From Opitutus sp. ER46 (GTDB lineage: Bacteria; Verrucomicrobiota; Verrucomicrobiia; Opitutales; Opitutaceae), in NCBI RefSeq assembly GCF_003054705.1, contig NZ_QAYX01000020.1, positions 186,001 to 250,000 on the forward strand: a DNA stretch of 64,000 nucleotides, given 5' to 3'. Each line of letters begins with the position of its first letter. Position 1 is the first letter of the stretch. The notes under the pieces were generated by a model that saw nothing but the letters and a program-made list of their open reading frames with translations, made no database searches and had not been told where the DNA came from. This document shows positions 9,345 to 22,427 of this stretch, piece by piece. Both the position numbers and the translations under genes were made by a program.

Positions 9345-10750
9345 ACACGCCCTTCCACTCCATCCGCTGGCGCATCCAGGCGTGGTACAGTCTCATCCTC
9401 CTCGCGGTCATCCTCGCCTTCTGCGCCACCGCGCACCAGCTCGCCCGCGACAACCTCGAGCGCCGCGTCGACCGCGACATCTTCCGCGCCGAGCGCGCCG
9501 TCTTTCACACGCTGATGGCGGCCTTCGAGGCGCAAAGCGGCGGCACGCGCCCGTCCTCGCCCCGCGAGGTCATGCAATTCCTGAGCTCCGGCGCCCAGCC
9601 GCCCGCCATCCCCTTCGGCGCGCAGTTCCAAAGCACCGACGCCGGCTTCGTCTACTTCGCCATCGCCGAGACCGATGGCCGCGTGATTCTCCGCTCCCCC
9701 AACGCCCCGGCCGACCTTGCCTTCCCGCCGCGACCACCCAGCGAGGGCATGGACGAAATGCGCCGCGTCGGCACCCGCCGCGAACAGGTGAAGGGCACGC
9801 CCGAGGGCATCCGCGTCCTGATCGGCCGCGATGCCACGCCGGAGGACGAGGACATGCACCGGCTCACCCTTTCCCTCGTCGGCCTCGGCCTCGGCGTCTG
9901 GGTGGTCGGCCTGCTCGGCGGCTGGTGGCTCGCCGGTCGCGCCATCAAGCCGATCGCCGCGATCAGTCGCGCCGCCTCCCGCGTCGCCGAGGGCAAGCTC
10001 GACGAACGGATCCGGTCGTCCGGCACCGCCAGCGAGCTCGACCAGCTCGCCCGCCTGCTCGACGAAACGTTCGCCAAGCTGCACGCCACGTTCGAACGTC
10101 AGCGCCGATTCACCGCCGACGCCTCGCACGAGTTGCGCACGCCGCTGACGATCCTGCTCTCCGAAACACAGCGGATTCTGAAGCGCGAGCGCACCGGCGA
10201 GGAGTACCGGCAGTCGCTCCAGACTTGCCACGACGTGGCGGCCCGCATGCGCCACCTGGTCGAGTCGCTTCTCCTGCTCGCCCGCCAGGATAATGGCGAA
10301 GCGCCACCCGCCCCGTGTGACCTTGCCGCCATCGTCGGCGAAACGCTCGACCAGCTCAGCCCGCTCGCCGCCGAGCGCGAGATCCGCATCGTGCGCGACC
10401 TCCGCGCCGCCCCGCTCTCCGGCAACGCCGCCGCCCTCGCGATCCTCGCCAGCAACCTCATCGTGAACGCAATCCAGCACAACCGCCGCGGCGGCGAGGT
10501 TCAGGTCAGTACTGCGCAGGAGGACGACCACGTCGTCCTGCGCGTCCGCGACGACGGGCCGGGCATCGCGCCCGAGGATCTCCCCCACGTCTTCGAACGT
10601 TTCTACCGCGCCGACAAAGCCCGCACCGGCACCTTCGGCCACGCCGGGCTCGGCCTTGCGATCGCCCACGCCGTCGTCACCAACCACCGCGGAACCCTCA
10701 CCGCCGAGAGCAAAGACGGAGCGATCTTCACCTGCCGCCTGCCAAGGTAG
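9341..10750 (+). CDS. sensor histidine kinase, HAMP type
   Basis: This 469-residue membrane kinase starts at a TTG that overlaps the regulator stop codon. Transmembrane helix 1 lies at about 14-33 and a periplasmic sensor of about 140 residues follows. Helix 2 is at about 177-199, HAMP at about 200-255, HisKA with His263 in ASHELRTPL, and the HATPase domain carries the N box (NLIVNAIQH), DDGPGIAPED and the G boxes. The sensor has no recognisable ligand motif. It phosphorylates the regulator encoded just upstream. The layout matches CusS/QseC-type kinases that respond to envelope or metal stress. Confidence 0.92.
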   Translation: MNTPFHSIRWRIQAWYSLILLAVILAFCATAHQLARDNLERRVDRDIFRAERAVFHTLMAAFEAQSGGTRPSSPREVMQFLSSGAQPPAIPFGAQFQSTDAGFVYFAIAETDGRVILRSPNAPADLAFPPRPPSEGMDEMRRVGTRREQVKGTPEGIRVLIGRDATPEDEDMHRLTLSLVGLGLGVWVVGLLGGWWLAGRAIKPIAAISRAASRVAEGKLDERIRSSGTASELDQLARLLDETFAKLHATFERQRRFTADASHELRTPLTILLSETQRILKRERTGEEYRQSLQTCHDVAARMRHLVESLLLLARQDNGEAPPAPCDLAAIVGETLDQLSPLAAEREIRIVRDLRAAPLSGNAAALAILASNLIVNAIQHNRRGGEVQVSTAQEDDHVVLRVRDDGPGIAPEDLPHVFERFYRADKARTGTFGHAGLGLAIAHAVVTNHRGTLTAESKDGAIFTCRLPR

Positions 10751-11012
10751 GGCGCGCCCCCCTCTCTTTCTCTTACTCTTCCTCTTTCTCTTGCTCTTCA
10801 GGGCACTGTGACGCGGCCCGCCCCCGCGTCGCCCCGGGGAGGGTCGGAGAGTAAGAGAAAGAGGAAGAGCAAGAGAAAGACCGCAGTCCTCCGGCCGAAG
10901 AATCCGGAACCTGCAACCTTCAAACCTGCAACCTGCCAACGCGGCGCCGCTGCGCCGCCTAAACTCCGCGGCGCTTCAGCTCCGCGGATCGCGGCTCGGA
11001 TCCGCTTACCCG
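10751..11012. repeat. intergenic hexamer inverted repeat and 12-bp direct repeat
   Basis: This lies between convergent genes. A TCTTNC pyrimidine arm (10761-10799) faces a purine arm (10846-10880) across a GC-rich loop. Downstream the string AACCTGCAACCT occurs twice (10908-10919 and 10923-10934), with a 15-base period. The structure could separate the two converging transcripts. No poly-T terminator is visible. Confidence 0.7.
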
Positions 11013-13193
11013 TTAAACCTTACCCCTTAAACTCCGCGCTTCAGCGCCTCGGATCGCCGCGGAAATCCGCTCCCGCGTCATCGGGAGCCGGTCGATCTCC
11101 ACCCCGGTCGCATCGTGCACGGCGTTCGCCAGCGCTCCGCCCATCACGATGATCGCAGGTTCGCCGCCGCCTTGGGCCGGGATGTCGTCCGCGGGCACGA
11201 TCAGGGTCTCGATCTTCGGCATCCAACTGAAGCGCGGGATCGTGTAACCGTCGAAGTTCGTGTCCTGCACCGCCCCCGCGTCGAACCGCACCTCCTCGGT
11301 CAGCGCGTACCCCAGTCCCATCATGATGCAGCCTTCCATCTGGATCGTCGCGCCCTGCGGGTTCACCACGACGCCCATTTCCTGCGCGCACACCACACGC
11401 TTCACCTGCACCGCCCCCGTCGCACGATCCACCGCCACTTCGGCGATCGTCGCCACGTAGGAGCCCGAATCGATCCCCAGCGCCACGCCGAAGCCGCGTC
11501 CACTCGGTCCTTTCGCCGGCTGCCAGTTGGCCTTCTCCGCCGCCGCCTTGAGCACGCGGATCATCCGCGGATCGGTGAGATGCCGGAACCGGAACTCGAC
11601 TTGGTCCACCCCCGCCAGCGCGGCGAGGCGGTTCAGGTGCAGCTCCCGCGCAAACGAGTTCGTGTTGCAGCCGGGTGCGCGCCACGCGCCGACGCGGAAC
11701 GGATGCACCCCCGCCGGCCCGCTGAAGTTGCCCACCGAGGTCGTGCGATGGTTCGCGAACGAGTAGAAATGCGCCGCCCCGCGGTCGCCCGCGAACCGCA
11801 CTTCGTAGTCCCAGAACGCCACGTTGCCCGCGGCATCCAGTCCCGAGTCGATCCGCACCACCGCCGCCGGACGGAACGTATCCAGGAAAAACTCCTCCTC
11901 GCGCGTCCACATCACCTGCACGGGCCGGCCCGTCGCCTTCGCCAGCCGCGCCGCCTCCACCGCCTGCTGGTTCGCCGACTTGCCACCAAACCCGCCGCCG
12001 ACGAAGGGGGTGATCACGCGGACTCTCTCCACCGGGAAACCGACTGCATCGGCAATCTCCTCGCGCGCGCCGAACGGATTCTGCGTCGAGGCCCACACCG
12101 TCGCCTTGTCGCCTTCGATCCGTGCCAGCGCCGTGTGCGTCTCCATCGCCGCGTGCGCCACATAGGCGTTGAGATACCGTCCGGAAAGCGTGCGCGCCGC
12201 CCGCTTCCGCCCCGCATCGAGGCTGCCGCCCGAGGCCGCGACCCGCGCCGGCACAGCCGCCTTCTCCAGATGCTCGAAGATCGTGCGGTCGTTCAGCGTC
12301 GAGGGTGACGGCGTCCACTCCGCCTTCACCTTCCCCAGCGCATCCTCCGCCACGTCCGGCAACGCGTGCAACACCGCCACCAGGTCGCGCTCCTGCACCA
12401 CCTGCACGCCCGCGATGGCGCGGGCATCGGCGAAATCGACGCTCTTCAGCGTCGCGCCATGCGCCGGCGCCCGGAGCGGCCGCGCGTAAAGCATGCCGGG
12501 CAGGCGCAGGTCGCCCGTGTACTGCGTCTTGCCCGTCACCTTGTCGCGGGCATCGCGCCGGAGCAGCGGCCGGCCCATAATCTTGAACTCCGCCGGCGTC
12601 TTCAGCACCGGCTTCACGTCCAGACGCCGCTCGATTCGCTGGCCCTTGGTCAGTTGCCCGTAGCTGACGTGCCGCGCGCGGTCGGCCCGCACGTAGACCA
12701 CGCCTTGCTCCACGACGAGCTCCGCCACCGGCACCGCCAGCGCGACCGCCGCCAGCTCCAGTAGCACGCCCCGCGCCTCCGTCGCCGCCGCCCGCCAGAG
12801 CGGCCCAAAACTGCGTGTCGTCAATGAACCCCACGTGCCGGCATCGAACGGACACAGGTCCGTGTCGCCCATGACGATGTCGACGGCGTCAACCGGCACG
12901 TCCAGGTCCTCTGCTAGCATCTGCGGCAGCGAGGTGACCGGCCCCTGGCCCATCTCGATCTTGCCGGTGAAACAGGTCACGCGGCCGTCCTCGCCGATGC
13001 GCAGGAAGGCATTGAAGTCCGTCGGGATCTTCGGCCGCGCGCGCATCGGCCGCGCCGCTTCGGACTCCGCCGCGAACGCCAGTTCGTTCGCGACGATCCA
13101 GATCATGAGCCCGCCGCCGAGCTGCTTCAGGAAGTCGCGGCGGGAAGGACGGCTGCTGAAATCAGTCACCGGCTGCGAAGCGGGAGTGTTCAT
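11013..13193 (-). CDS. molybdenum hydroxylase large subunit, isoquinoline 1-oxidoreductase beta-like
   Basis: This 726-residue protein is of the xanthine dehydrogenase/aldehyde oxidase superfamily that carries molybdopterin. The N-terminus has a twin-arginine signal (SRRDFLKQLGGG), so the enzyme is exported folded. Moco-binding motifs include the glycine-rich GGGFGGKSANQQ. The catalytic Glu is expected in GGGEPAIIVMGGALANAVHDATG-like sequence near the C-terminus. Length and Tat signal match the isoquinoline 1-oxidoreductase (IorB)/PaoC-like branch rather than cytosolic xanthine dehydrogenase. The substrate is probably an aldehyde or N-heterocycle. The ATG at 13193 overlaps the stop of the 2Fe-2S subunit (ATGA). 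No FAD subunit is present, as expected for Ior-type enzymes. Confidence 0.9.
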   Translation of the reverse strand: MNTPASQPVTDFSSRPSRRDFLKQLGGGLMIWIVANELAFAAESEAARPMRARPKIPTDFNAFLRIGEDGRVTCFTGKIEMGQGPVTSLPQMLAEDLDVPVDAVDIVMGDTDLCPFDAGTWGSLTTRSFGPLWRAAATEARGVLLELAAVALAVPVAELVVEQGVVYVRADRARHVSYGQLTKGQRIERRLDVKPVLKTPAEFKIMGRPLLRRDARDKVTGKTQYTGDLRLPGMLYARPLRAPAHGATLKSVDFADARAIAGVQVVQERDLVAVLHALPDVAEDALGKVKAEWTPSPSTLNDRTIFEHLEKAAVPARVAASGGSLDAGRKRAARTLSGRYLNAYVAHAAMETHTALARIEGDKATVWASTQNPFGAREEIADAVGFPVERVRVITPFVGGGFGGKSANQQAVEAARLAKATGRPVQVMWTREEEFFLDTFRPAAVVRIDSGLDAAGNVAFWDYEVRFAGDRGAAHFYSFANHRTTSVGNFSGPAGVHPFRVGAWRAPGCNTNSFARELHLNRLAALAGVDQVEFRFRHLTDPRMIRVLKAAAEKANWQPAKGPSGRGFGVALGIDSGSYVATIAEVAVDRATGAVQVKRVVCAQEMGVVVNPQGATIQMEGCIMMGLGYALTEEVRFDAGAVQDTNFDGYTIPRFSWMPKIETLIVPADDIPAQGGGEPAIIVMGGALANAVHDATGVEIDRLPMTRERISAAIRGAEARSLRGKV

Positions 13194-13669
13194 GCGCGGG
13201 CTCCTTTCATGGCTGCAGCGGCGGCCGCGATCGCATCCACGATGCGCGGGTGCGCCCCGCAGCGGCAGAGGTTCTGATCCATGCCTTTCACGATGTCCTC
13301 GCGCGTCGGCGCCGGATGCTGCCGCAGGAAACTGTACGCCGTCAGGATCATACCCGGCGTGCAGAAGCCGCACTGCAGCGCGTCGTGCGCCACAAACGCC
13401 TCCTGCAACGGATGCAGCCGGCCTTCGCGGGCCAGGCCTTCGATGGTGGTGACGCGTTTGCCGGCGACCGACTTGACCGCCACCGCGCAACTGCGCACGG
13501 CCTCGTCGTTCACGAGGACCGTGCACGCCCCGCACTGGGCGATGCCGCAGGAGTACTTGGTGCCGGTGAGGGCAAGATCGGTGCGCAGGACCCAGAGCAG
13601 CGTGCGCTCCGGGTCGACGTTCACGGTCACAGGCTGGTCATTGAGCTGAAACGCGAGGGTCGCAGTCAT
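13190..13669 (-). CDS. 2Fe-2S subunit of molybdenum hydroxylase (IorA-like)
   Basis: This 159-residue electron-transfer subunit carries two 2Fe-2S clusters. The plant-type ferredoxin cluster is bound by Cys in KYSCGIAQCGACTVLV plus a later Cys. The second cluster is bound by QCGFCTPGM and LCRCGAHPRI. Order and spacing are standard for IorA/CoxS/XdhC-type small subunits. It is translated first and overlaps the large subunit by 4 bases. I chose the ATG at 13669 because the protein begins there in the usual way (MTATLAFQLNDQPVTV); the frame stays open further upstream without family sequence. Confidence 0.94.
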   Translation of the reverse strand: MTATLAFQLNDQPVTVNVDPERTLLWVLRTDLALTGTKYSCGIAQCGACTVLVNDEAVRSCAVAVKSVAGKRVTTIEGLAREGRLHPLQEAFVAHDALQCGFCTPGMILTAYSFLRQHPAPTREDIVKGMDQNLCRCGAHPRIVDAIAAAAAAMKGARA

Positions 13670-13859
13670 GCAGGGGCGGATATGAGGGTGACGAAGGCAG
13701 CGATCCGGGGACCCGGAGAGTGACGCAGCCGACCGGGGCAAGGATGCGCCGACGCGAACGTGATCCGGCGCTCCGGCGCTGAAAAACCGAAATTCCGCCG
13801 CCCCGGCACCACCCGGGATCGACTTGCCGTACGGTCCCGGCGTCTCCGGTATTCGGGCC

Positions 13860-14375
13860 GTGTCCTCCACCCCGTCCGCCCCCGAATCCTCGCCACCCGC
13901 CGCCCTCGCGGCCGGTCCGCGCTGCCTGGTCCTCACCGGCACCGCCCGATCGGGGAAAGCGCGCTGGCTGGTGGACGAGATCCGGCGCGTGCAGGCCGAG
14001 CGCCCCGGCACGCGTTGCGCCGTCCTGAGCGCCGAACTCAGCCCCGCCGACCTGAAGCAGATCGCGCAGGCGCTGCCGGAGGTCGCGCTGCACCGCCTTT
14101 TCCTGCCGTGCCTGTGCTGCCCCGGCGCCGCGAACCTCCCCGGCGAGGCAGTTAAGCTGATCGAGTCGGCGCGCGCCGACTGGCTCGTCGTGGAACTGCC
14201 CGTCGTCGCCGCGACCGGTCTCCTCGCCGAGCTCACCGCCGCGCTCCATTGGCCGCGCGAGTTCGTCGTGTGCCTTGACCCCGCCTGGGCCGCGGCCCGC
14301 GCCGCCGACACCCTCCCGCCCTTCCACGCCCTGCTCCTCCAGAGCGCCGATCGCGTCGTCTCCGTCCCGCGCTGA
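13860..14375 (+). CDS. small degenerate CobW/G3E-like P-loop protein
   Basis: This is about 171 residues from a GTG start; a TTG 12 codons upstream is an alternative. A Walker A-like loop reads GTARSGKA, where the expected Ser/Thr after Lys is Ala. A CLCC motif follows, like the metal-binding CxCC of COG0523/CobW GTPases, and then a hydrophobic strand LVVELPVVAATG in the Walker B position. The protein is far shorter than CobW (about 320 residues) and lacks the C-terminal domain and the NKxD guanine motif. It is divergent from the molybdenum hydroxylase, so a role in cofactor or metal handling for that enzyme is possible but unproven. It could also be a decayed G3E protein. Confidence 0.6.
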   Translation: MSSTPSAPESSPPAALAAGPRCLVLTGTARSGKARWLVDEIRRVQAERPGTRCAVLSAELSPADLKQIAQALPEVALHRLFLPCLCCPGAANLPGEAVKLIESARADWLVVELPVVAATGLLAELTAALHWPREFVVCLDPAWAAARAADTLPPFHALLLQSADRVVSVPR

Positions 14376-14385
14376 TCCCCGCCAC

Positions 14386-14622
14386 TGTCACGCAATACGT
14401 GACACCTTCGGGCCGGCAGCGGGCCGGAAACTGTCACGTAATACGTGACACTTTGCGCCGACTGTCCGGCGCATCCGCGCCCCGCGCCGCCCCACGTTTT
14501 ACGAGGAGAAATGACCCGGTCCGCGCGCCGGAACGGCGTCGGAACGCCCGGACCGAGTGTCACGCAATACGTGACACTTTCCCGGGTCGCCGGACCGCCC
14601 GAGTGTCACGTATTGCGTGACA
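14386..14622. promoter_or_regulatory. four copies of a 19-bp palindrome
   Basis: The near-perfect palindrome TGTCACGCAATACGTGACA or its variants occurs at 14386-14404, 14432-14450, 14558-14576 and 14604-14622. Copies 1 and 3 are identical, copy 4 is their reverse complement, and copy 2 is TGTCACGTAATACGTGACA. Start-to-start spacing is exactly 46 bases within each pair and 126 between copies 2 and 3. The array fills the gap between the CobW-like gene and the following kinase, ending 37 bases before the kinase ATG. It reads as a multi-site operator, or less likely as a REP-like element. Confidence 0.75.
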
Positions 14623-14659
14623 CTTCGGGGCGCGCGCGGATACGCTGCGGAGTCCTGCC

Positions 14660-16465
14660 ATGCCCCCCTCACCGTCGTCCCCCTCAGCGTCGCGCGGCGC
14701 CCTGCTTTCGCTGCTGATTTTCGCGGGCAGTGTCGGGGTCATGGGTTGGCTGCGGCTCGTCGTCTTTCGCCACACGCACGTCACGCTCACGTACGGCCTG
14801 CCGCTCCTGCTCTGCCTGTGGCACCCGAGCCGGCGGCTGCTGTGGACCATGACCAGCGCCTTCGTCGCGTTGTCGGCCTACAAGGCGTTCGCGATCCTAA
14901 CCTTCGAAGCAGGCTACACCATCGCGGCGACCACAGCGCAGTGGGTCATGCAGCTCGTGAACATCATCGCCGTGGCCGCCGCCGTGCACGTGGTCCTGCG
15001 ACATCGCGAGCAACTCGCCGAACGCCACCGGCAACTTGAATCGACCAACCACCAGCTGCTCGAGCGCGAGGCCGAGATCGCCCGGCAGAACGAAGAGCTC
15101 CAGGCCCAAAGCGAGGAACTGCAGGCGCAGGGAGAGGAGCTCACGACGCAGAACGAGGAGCTGATCCGCCGCGCGACCGAGGAGCAGGCCCAGACCGACA
15201 AGCTGCACGCCCAGGCGGCTGCGCTGCAGACGCTCAATGCCCGGCTGGTGCAGCGCGAGGCGATGGTCACCACGCTCCTCCAGGCCTCGCAGGCGCCCGG
15301 TGGCGGCGTACCCGACACCATCGCCGGCCCGTTGCTCGCGCTGTTCCAGGGCAACGCCGACGCGGTGGCGATCGTCGAGGCCGTCGGGGAACAGCTCCGG
15401 GTCATCGCGTTCGCCGGCCCCACCGACTTTGTCCCCCGCGGCGGCCCGCTCGCCGGATCCTTTGCCGCCGCGGTCATCGCACAGCGCCGCACCGCCTTCG
15501 TGGCCGACCTCGTGGCTCGCCCCGAACTCTCCGTGCAGGCCGGCCCCCGGGTCCCATTCCGCTCGGTCCTCGGCACGCCGCTGCGCCTCGGCGACGGCGT
15601 CGCCGGCGCGATCGAGGTGTATGCGTCAACACCGCGACCATGGACCGACGAAGACTTCCACGTCGTCGAATGGGCGAGCTCGCAGTGCTCGCTGTTCGTG
15701 CAGGTGCGGCGGCTCAACGCCGAGCTGCGCGCCATCAACTCCCAGCTCGACGGCCTGGTCGTCGCCCGCACGGCCGAACTCCGCCGTGTCGTCGCCGAGC
15801 TCGAGCACTTTTCCTACACCATCACGCATGACATGCGCGCGCCGCTGCGCGCCCTGCAGGGTTACAGCACGCTCGTGCTTGAGCAGAATGGCGACCGGCT
15901 CGACGCCGAGTGCCGCGCCTATCTCGACCGCATCAACGCCGCGGCCAGCCGCATGGACCGGCTGATCACCGACGCGCTCAGCTTCACCCACGCGGCGAAA
16001 CAGGACCTCCCGCTCACGCCCACACCGCCGGCGCCGCTGCTCTGGGAGATGATCGCCTCCTATCCCAATCTTGGCCCCGCCGCGGCGACCATCGAGATCG
16101 TCGGCGACCTTCCCGCCGTCATGGCCAACGAGGCCGGGTTGACCCAATGTTTCTCCAACCTGCTCGGCAACGCGGTGAAGTTCGTCCCGCCCGGCCGCCG
16201 CCCCGAGGTGCGCATCCGGGCCGAGCGCCGCGGCGGCAACGTGCGCCTCTGGGTCGAGGACAACGGCATCGGGATTCCGGCAGAGTCGCAGCCACGCCTC
16301 TTCGCCATGTTCCAACGGCTCCACCGCGAGTACGAGGGCACCGGCATCGGACTCGCCCTGGTGAAGACCGTAGTCGCCCGCATGGGCGGCACCGTCGGCG
16401 TGGAATCGTCCGCTGGACAAGGCAGCCGGTTCTGGTTGGAACTGCCGGCCGCTCCCGCCTCCTGA
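14660..16465 (+). CDS. GAF sensor histidine kinase with membrane domain and coiled coil
   Basis: This is a 601-residue kinase. Three or four transmembrane helices occupy about 12-113. A long heptad coiled coil (about 115-205) with EELQAQSEELQAQGEEL repeats leads into a GAF domain (about 218-348). HisKA has His390 in YTITHDMRAPLRAL, the form seen in bacteriophytochrome-type kinases, and the HATPase domain (about 480-598) has DNGIGIPAE and GTGIGLALVK. No chromophore Cys is evident. It is followed 10 bases later by a single-domain regulator, its likely phosphorylation partner. The 19-bp palindromes lie just upstream and probably control its transcription. Confidence 0.9.
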   Translation: MPPSPSSPSASRGALLSLLIFAGSVGVMGWLRLVVFRHTHVTLTYGLPLLLCLWHPSRRLLWTMTSAFVALSAYKAFAILTFEAGYTIAATTAQWVMQLVNIIAVAAAVHVVLRHREQLAERHRQLESTNHQLLEREAEIARQNEELQAQSEELQAQGEELTTQNEELIRRATEEQAQTDKLHAQAAALQTLNARLVQREAMVTTLLQASQAPGGGVPDTIAGPLLALFQGNADAVAIVEAVGEQLRVIAFAGPTDFVPRGGPLAGSFAAAVIAQRRTAFVADLVARPELSVQAGPRVPFRSVLGTPLRLGDGVAGAIEVYASTPRPWTDEDFHVVEWASSQCSLFVQVRRLNAELRAINSQLDGLVVARTAELRRVVAELEHFSYTITHDMRAPLRALQGYSTLVLEQNGDRLDAECRAYLDRINAAASRMDRLITDALSFTHAAKQDLPLTPTPPAPLLWEMIASYPNLGPAAATIEIVGDLPAVMANEAGLTQCFSNLLGNAVKFVPPGRRPEVRIRAERRGGNVRLWVEDNGIGIPAESQPRLFAMFQRLHREYEGTGIGLALVKTVVARMGGTVGVESSAGQGSRFWLELPAAPAS

Positions 16466-16475
16466 ACCTGCTCCC

Positions 16476-16877
16476 GTGATCCTCTACGTCGAAGACGAGC
16501 CGGATGATGCCTTCTTCATGGCCCGCGCCTTCAAGCAGGTCGCGGGGGCGCCGCCGTTGCGCGTCCTGGTCGATGGCGAGCTCGCCGTGGGCTATCTTGA
16601 AGGCCGCCCGCCGTACTCCGACCGCGCCGAGCATCCGCTTCCGCGGGTGCTGCTTCTCGACCTAAACCTGCCCCGTCGCAGCGGCTTCGAGGTGCTTGAA
16701 TGGATTCGCCGGCAGCCGCATCTGCAACAATTGCCCGTGGTCGTGTTTTCCTCGTCGGGGCGCACCGACGATCGCGATCGCGCCACCGCCCTCGGCGTCC
16801 GGCGCTACATCCAGAAACCGACCTCCGGGCTCGGTTTCGTGCAGGTCGCCCGCGAACTCTGCGGCCTCGTCGCGTAG
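16476..16877 (+). CDS. single-domain response regulator, Rcp1-like
   Basis: This 133-residue receiver domain has no output domain. The acidic pocket is EDEPDD near the N-terminus, phospho-acceptor Asp62 lies in LLLDLNLPRRSG, and Lys is in IQKPTSG. The extended loop before Asp62 and the FSSSGRTDDRDRA segment are typical of Rcp1-like regulators paired with phytochrome-type kinases. The GTG start lies 11 bases after the kinase stop. The partner is almost certainly the upstream GAF kinase; the downstream target is unknown. Confidence 0.9.
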   Translation: MILYVEDEPDDAFFMARAFKQVAGAPPLRVLVDGELAVGYLEGRPPYSDRAEHPLPRVLLLDLNLPRRSGFEVLEWIRRQPHLQQLPVVVFSSSGRTDDRDRATALGVRRYIQKPTSGLGFVQVARELCGLVA

Positions 16878-16902
16878 GCGCCGCACCGCACTCGGTCGGC
16901 CG

Positions 16903-20388
<3,486 letters not shown>

Positions 20389-20789
20389 GGTCGCATTTCC
20401 GTCGCCGTCGACGCCGCGCGGCGGCCTCGATTCGCGCGCAGCGTGACCGCCACCTGCGGTCGGCGAAGACGGAGAGGGAGAATCAGGGCAGGCCAATTCA
20501 CGCGGCGAGAACACCCTTACGTCTCAGCGAACCTCCCGCTTGAATCGACGGCGGATGTTACCGTCATCACGCCGGTCGCTACGTACTCCGATCGCGATCG
20601 CCGGTGGTTGGGCATAGGTACCCATACCATGGATTTGTATTAAGGGCCGTGCCGCCGTGACCGATTTTCTAGGATCATTGGGGACAGTGTCTTCCAGCGC
20701 CGTGCACGCGCCGCTCTGCCGGACCTGACCTGCTTCGCTCTACCCCGGCGAGGCCAAGACGCCAATCAGGGGCCAGCTTCGTCGCTCAC
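20389..20789. other. divergent intergenic region
   Basis: These 401 bases separate the hybrid kinase from the first chemoreceptor. They hold the promoters for both directions by position. I see no clear -35/-10 pair, terminator or repeat. The part around 20610-20645 is lower in GC than its surroundings. Confidence 0.4.
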
Positions 20790-22394
20790 ATGAACACGCT
20801 CACCATCGGTAAACGCATCGCGCTCATCCTCGCCGCGCTCAGCCTCGCCCTGCTCGTCGTGGGCAGCTACGGCATCTACCGCGTCGTGAAGCTGCGGACG
20901 CTCACGCGCGAGATCGTCGAGGACGCCATGCCGGGCGTGGTCGTTCTCGGCCGCATCAACACGCGAGCGACCGAAAACCAGGGGTACGCGGCACGCATGC
21001 TGAGCCTGAAGGATCCAGCAGACCGCGAAAAACTGCTCGCCACGCTGCGCGAGTCCGCGGCCCAGAACACGAAAGACTACGACGCCTACGCAAAATCGAT
21101 TACCACGCCGGAAGAACAGCGGCTCTACGAGAAACTGCTGGCCACCCGTGCCGCCAATCGCGAGCAACGGGACAAGTTCTTCAAACTGGTTGAGACGGAC
21201 GCCGCCGCCGCCGAGCAGGTCTTCAACACAGGCCTCACCACGACTTACAACGCGTACTCCGACGCCACCGACGCCTCGCTGAAGTACAACGTGGACCGCG
21301 CGAATACGTTTGGGGCCGAGATCACCACCGATGTCGACAACACGATCACCTTCATCCTCATCGTCACCGTTCTGTCGCTCGCCGCCGGTGGTACCCTCGC
21401 GTTCTTCAGCATGCGGGCCATCCTCAAGGTCCTCGGCGAGGTGTCCGACTCCCTCAATGCCGGCGCCGCGCAGACGACGTCCGCCGCCGGCGAGGTTGCG
21501 ACCGCCAGCCAGTCGCTGGCCACCGGCTCCACCCAGCAGGCCGCCTCGCTCGAGGAGACCAGCGCCTCGCTCGAGGAGATCTCCAGCATGACCAAGCGGA
21601 ACGCCGAGAACGCCCAGAAGGCCAAGGACCTCGCCGGCACGGCCCGCCAGGCCGCCGACACCGGCGTCGCCGACATGTCCGCGATGAAGACCGCGATGGA
21701 CGGCATCAAGTCCTCCAGCGACGAGATCGCGAAGATCATCAAGACCATCGACGAAATCGCCTTCCAGACCAACATCCTCGCCCTCAACGCCGCCGTCGAA
21801 GCCGCCCGCGCTGGTGAGGCCGGCGCCGGCTTCGCCGTCGTCGCTGAAGAGGTCCGCAACCTCGCCCAGCGCTCCGCTCAAGCCGCCCGCGAAACCGCCC
21901 AGAAGATCGAGGGCGCCATCCACCGCACCACCCAGGGCGTCGAGATCAGCAACAAGGTCGCCGTCAGCCTCGAAGAGATCGCCACTCGTTCCCGCCAGGT
22001 CGACGAACTCGTCGTCGAGATCGCCACCGCCTCCCTCGAACAGAACCAGGGCATCACCCAAGTGACCAGCGCCGTCGCCCAGATGGACCACGTCACCCAG
22101 TCCAACGCCGCCAGCGCCGAGGAAAGCGCCAGCGCCGCCGAGGAACTCAGCGCCCAGGCCAAGGCCATGGAGGACAACGTCCGCCAGCTCCTCGCCCTCG
22201 CCGGCCGCGCCACTGCCGCTGAAATCACCTCGGAGTCCACGCCGCCGCCCGCCCGGAAGTCCGCGCCCAAGGTTCCCGCGCGCGCCGCCGCCCCGAAACC
22301 GCATGGCCCGGCCATCGTGATGACGCCACCCGCCGCGCGCCGCAACGGAACCACCGTCCCGCCCGCCGACAGCTTCAGCGACATCACGCACTAG
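20790..22394 (+). CDS. methyl-accepting chemotaxis protein 1
   Basis: This is a 534-residue chemoreceptor. Transmembrane helix 1 is at about 8-30, with a four-helix-bundle type periplasmic sensor (about 31-183) and helix 2 at about 185-207. The MCP signalling hairpin follows, with the conserved tip at about 322-356. Family core motifs [20 protein letters not shown] and [17 protein letters not shown] are intact, so it should couple to CheW/CheA. I see no HAMP domain: the coiled coil starts almost directly after helix 2. The C-terminus is a Pro/Ala-rich tail ending in [11 protein letters not shown], not a CheR-binding NWETF-type pentapeptide. The next receptor is its paralogue. No che kinase genes are nearby. 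Confidence 0.93.
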   Translation: MNTLTIGKRIALILAALSLALLVVGSYGIYRVVKLRTLTREIVEDAMPGVVVLGRINTRATENQGYAARMLSLKDPADREKLLATLRESAAQNTKDYDAYAKSITTPEEQRLYEKLLATRAANREQRDKFFKLVETDAAAAEQVFNTGLTTTYNAYSDATDASLKYNVDRANTFGAEITTDVDNTITFILIVTVLSLAAGGTLAFFSMRAILKVLGEVSDSLNAGAAQTTSAAGEVATASQSLATGSTQQAASLEETSASLEEISSMTKRNAENAQKAKDLAGTARQAADTGVADMSAMKTAMDGIKSSSDEIAKIIKTIDEIAFQTNILALNAAVEAARAGEAGAGFAVVAEEVRNLAQRSAQAARETAQKIEGAIHRTTQGVEISNKVAVSLEEIATRSRQVDELVVEIATASLEQNQGITQVTSAVAQMDHVTQSNAASAEESASAAEELSAQAKAMEDNVRQLLALAGRATAAEITSESTPPPARKSAPKVPARAAAPKPHGPAIVMTPPAARRNGTTVPPADSFSDITH

Positions 22395-22427
22395 GCCGGC
22401 CGAGTTCTCACCTCCTTTTGCCCGTTG

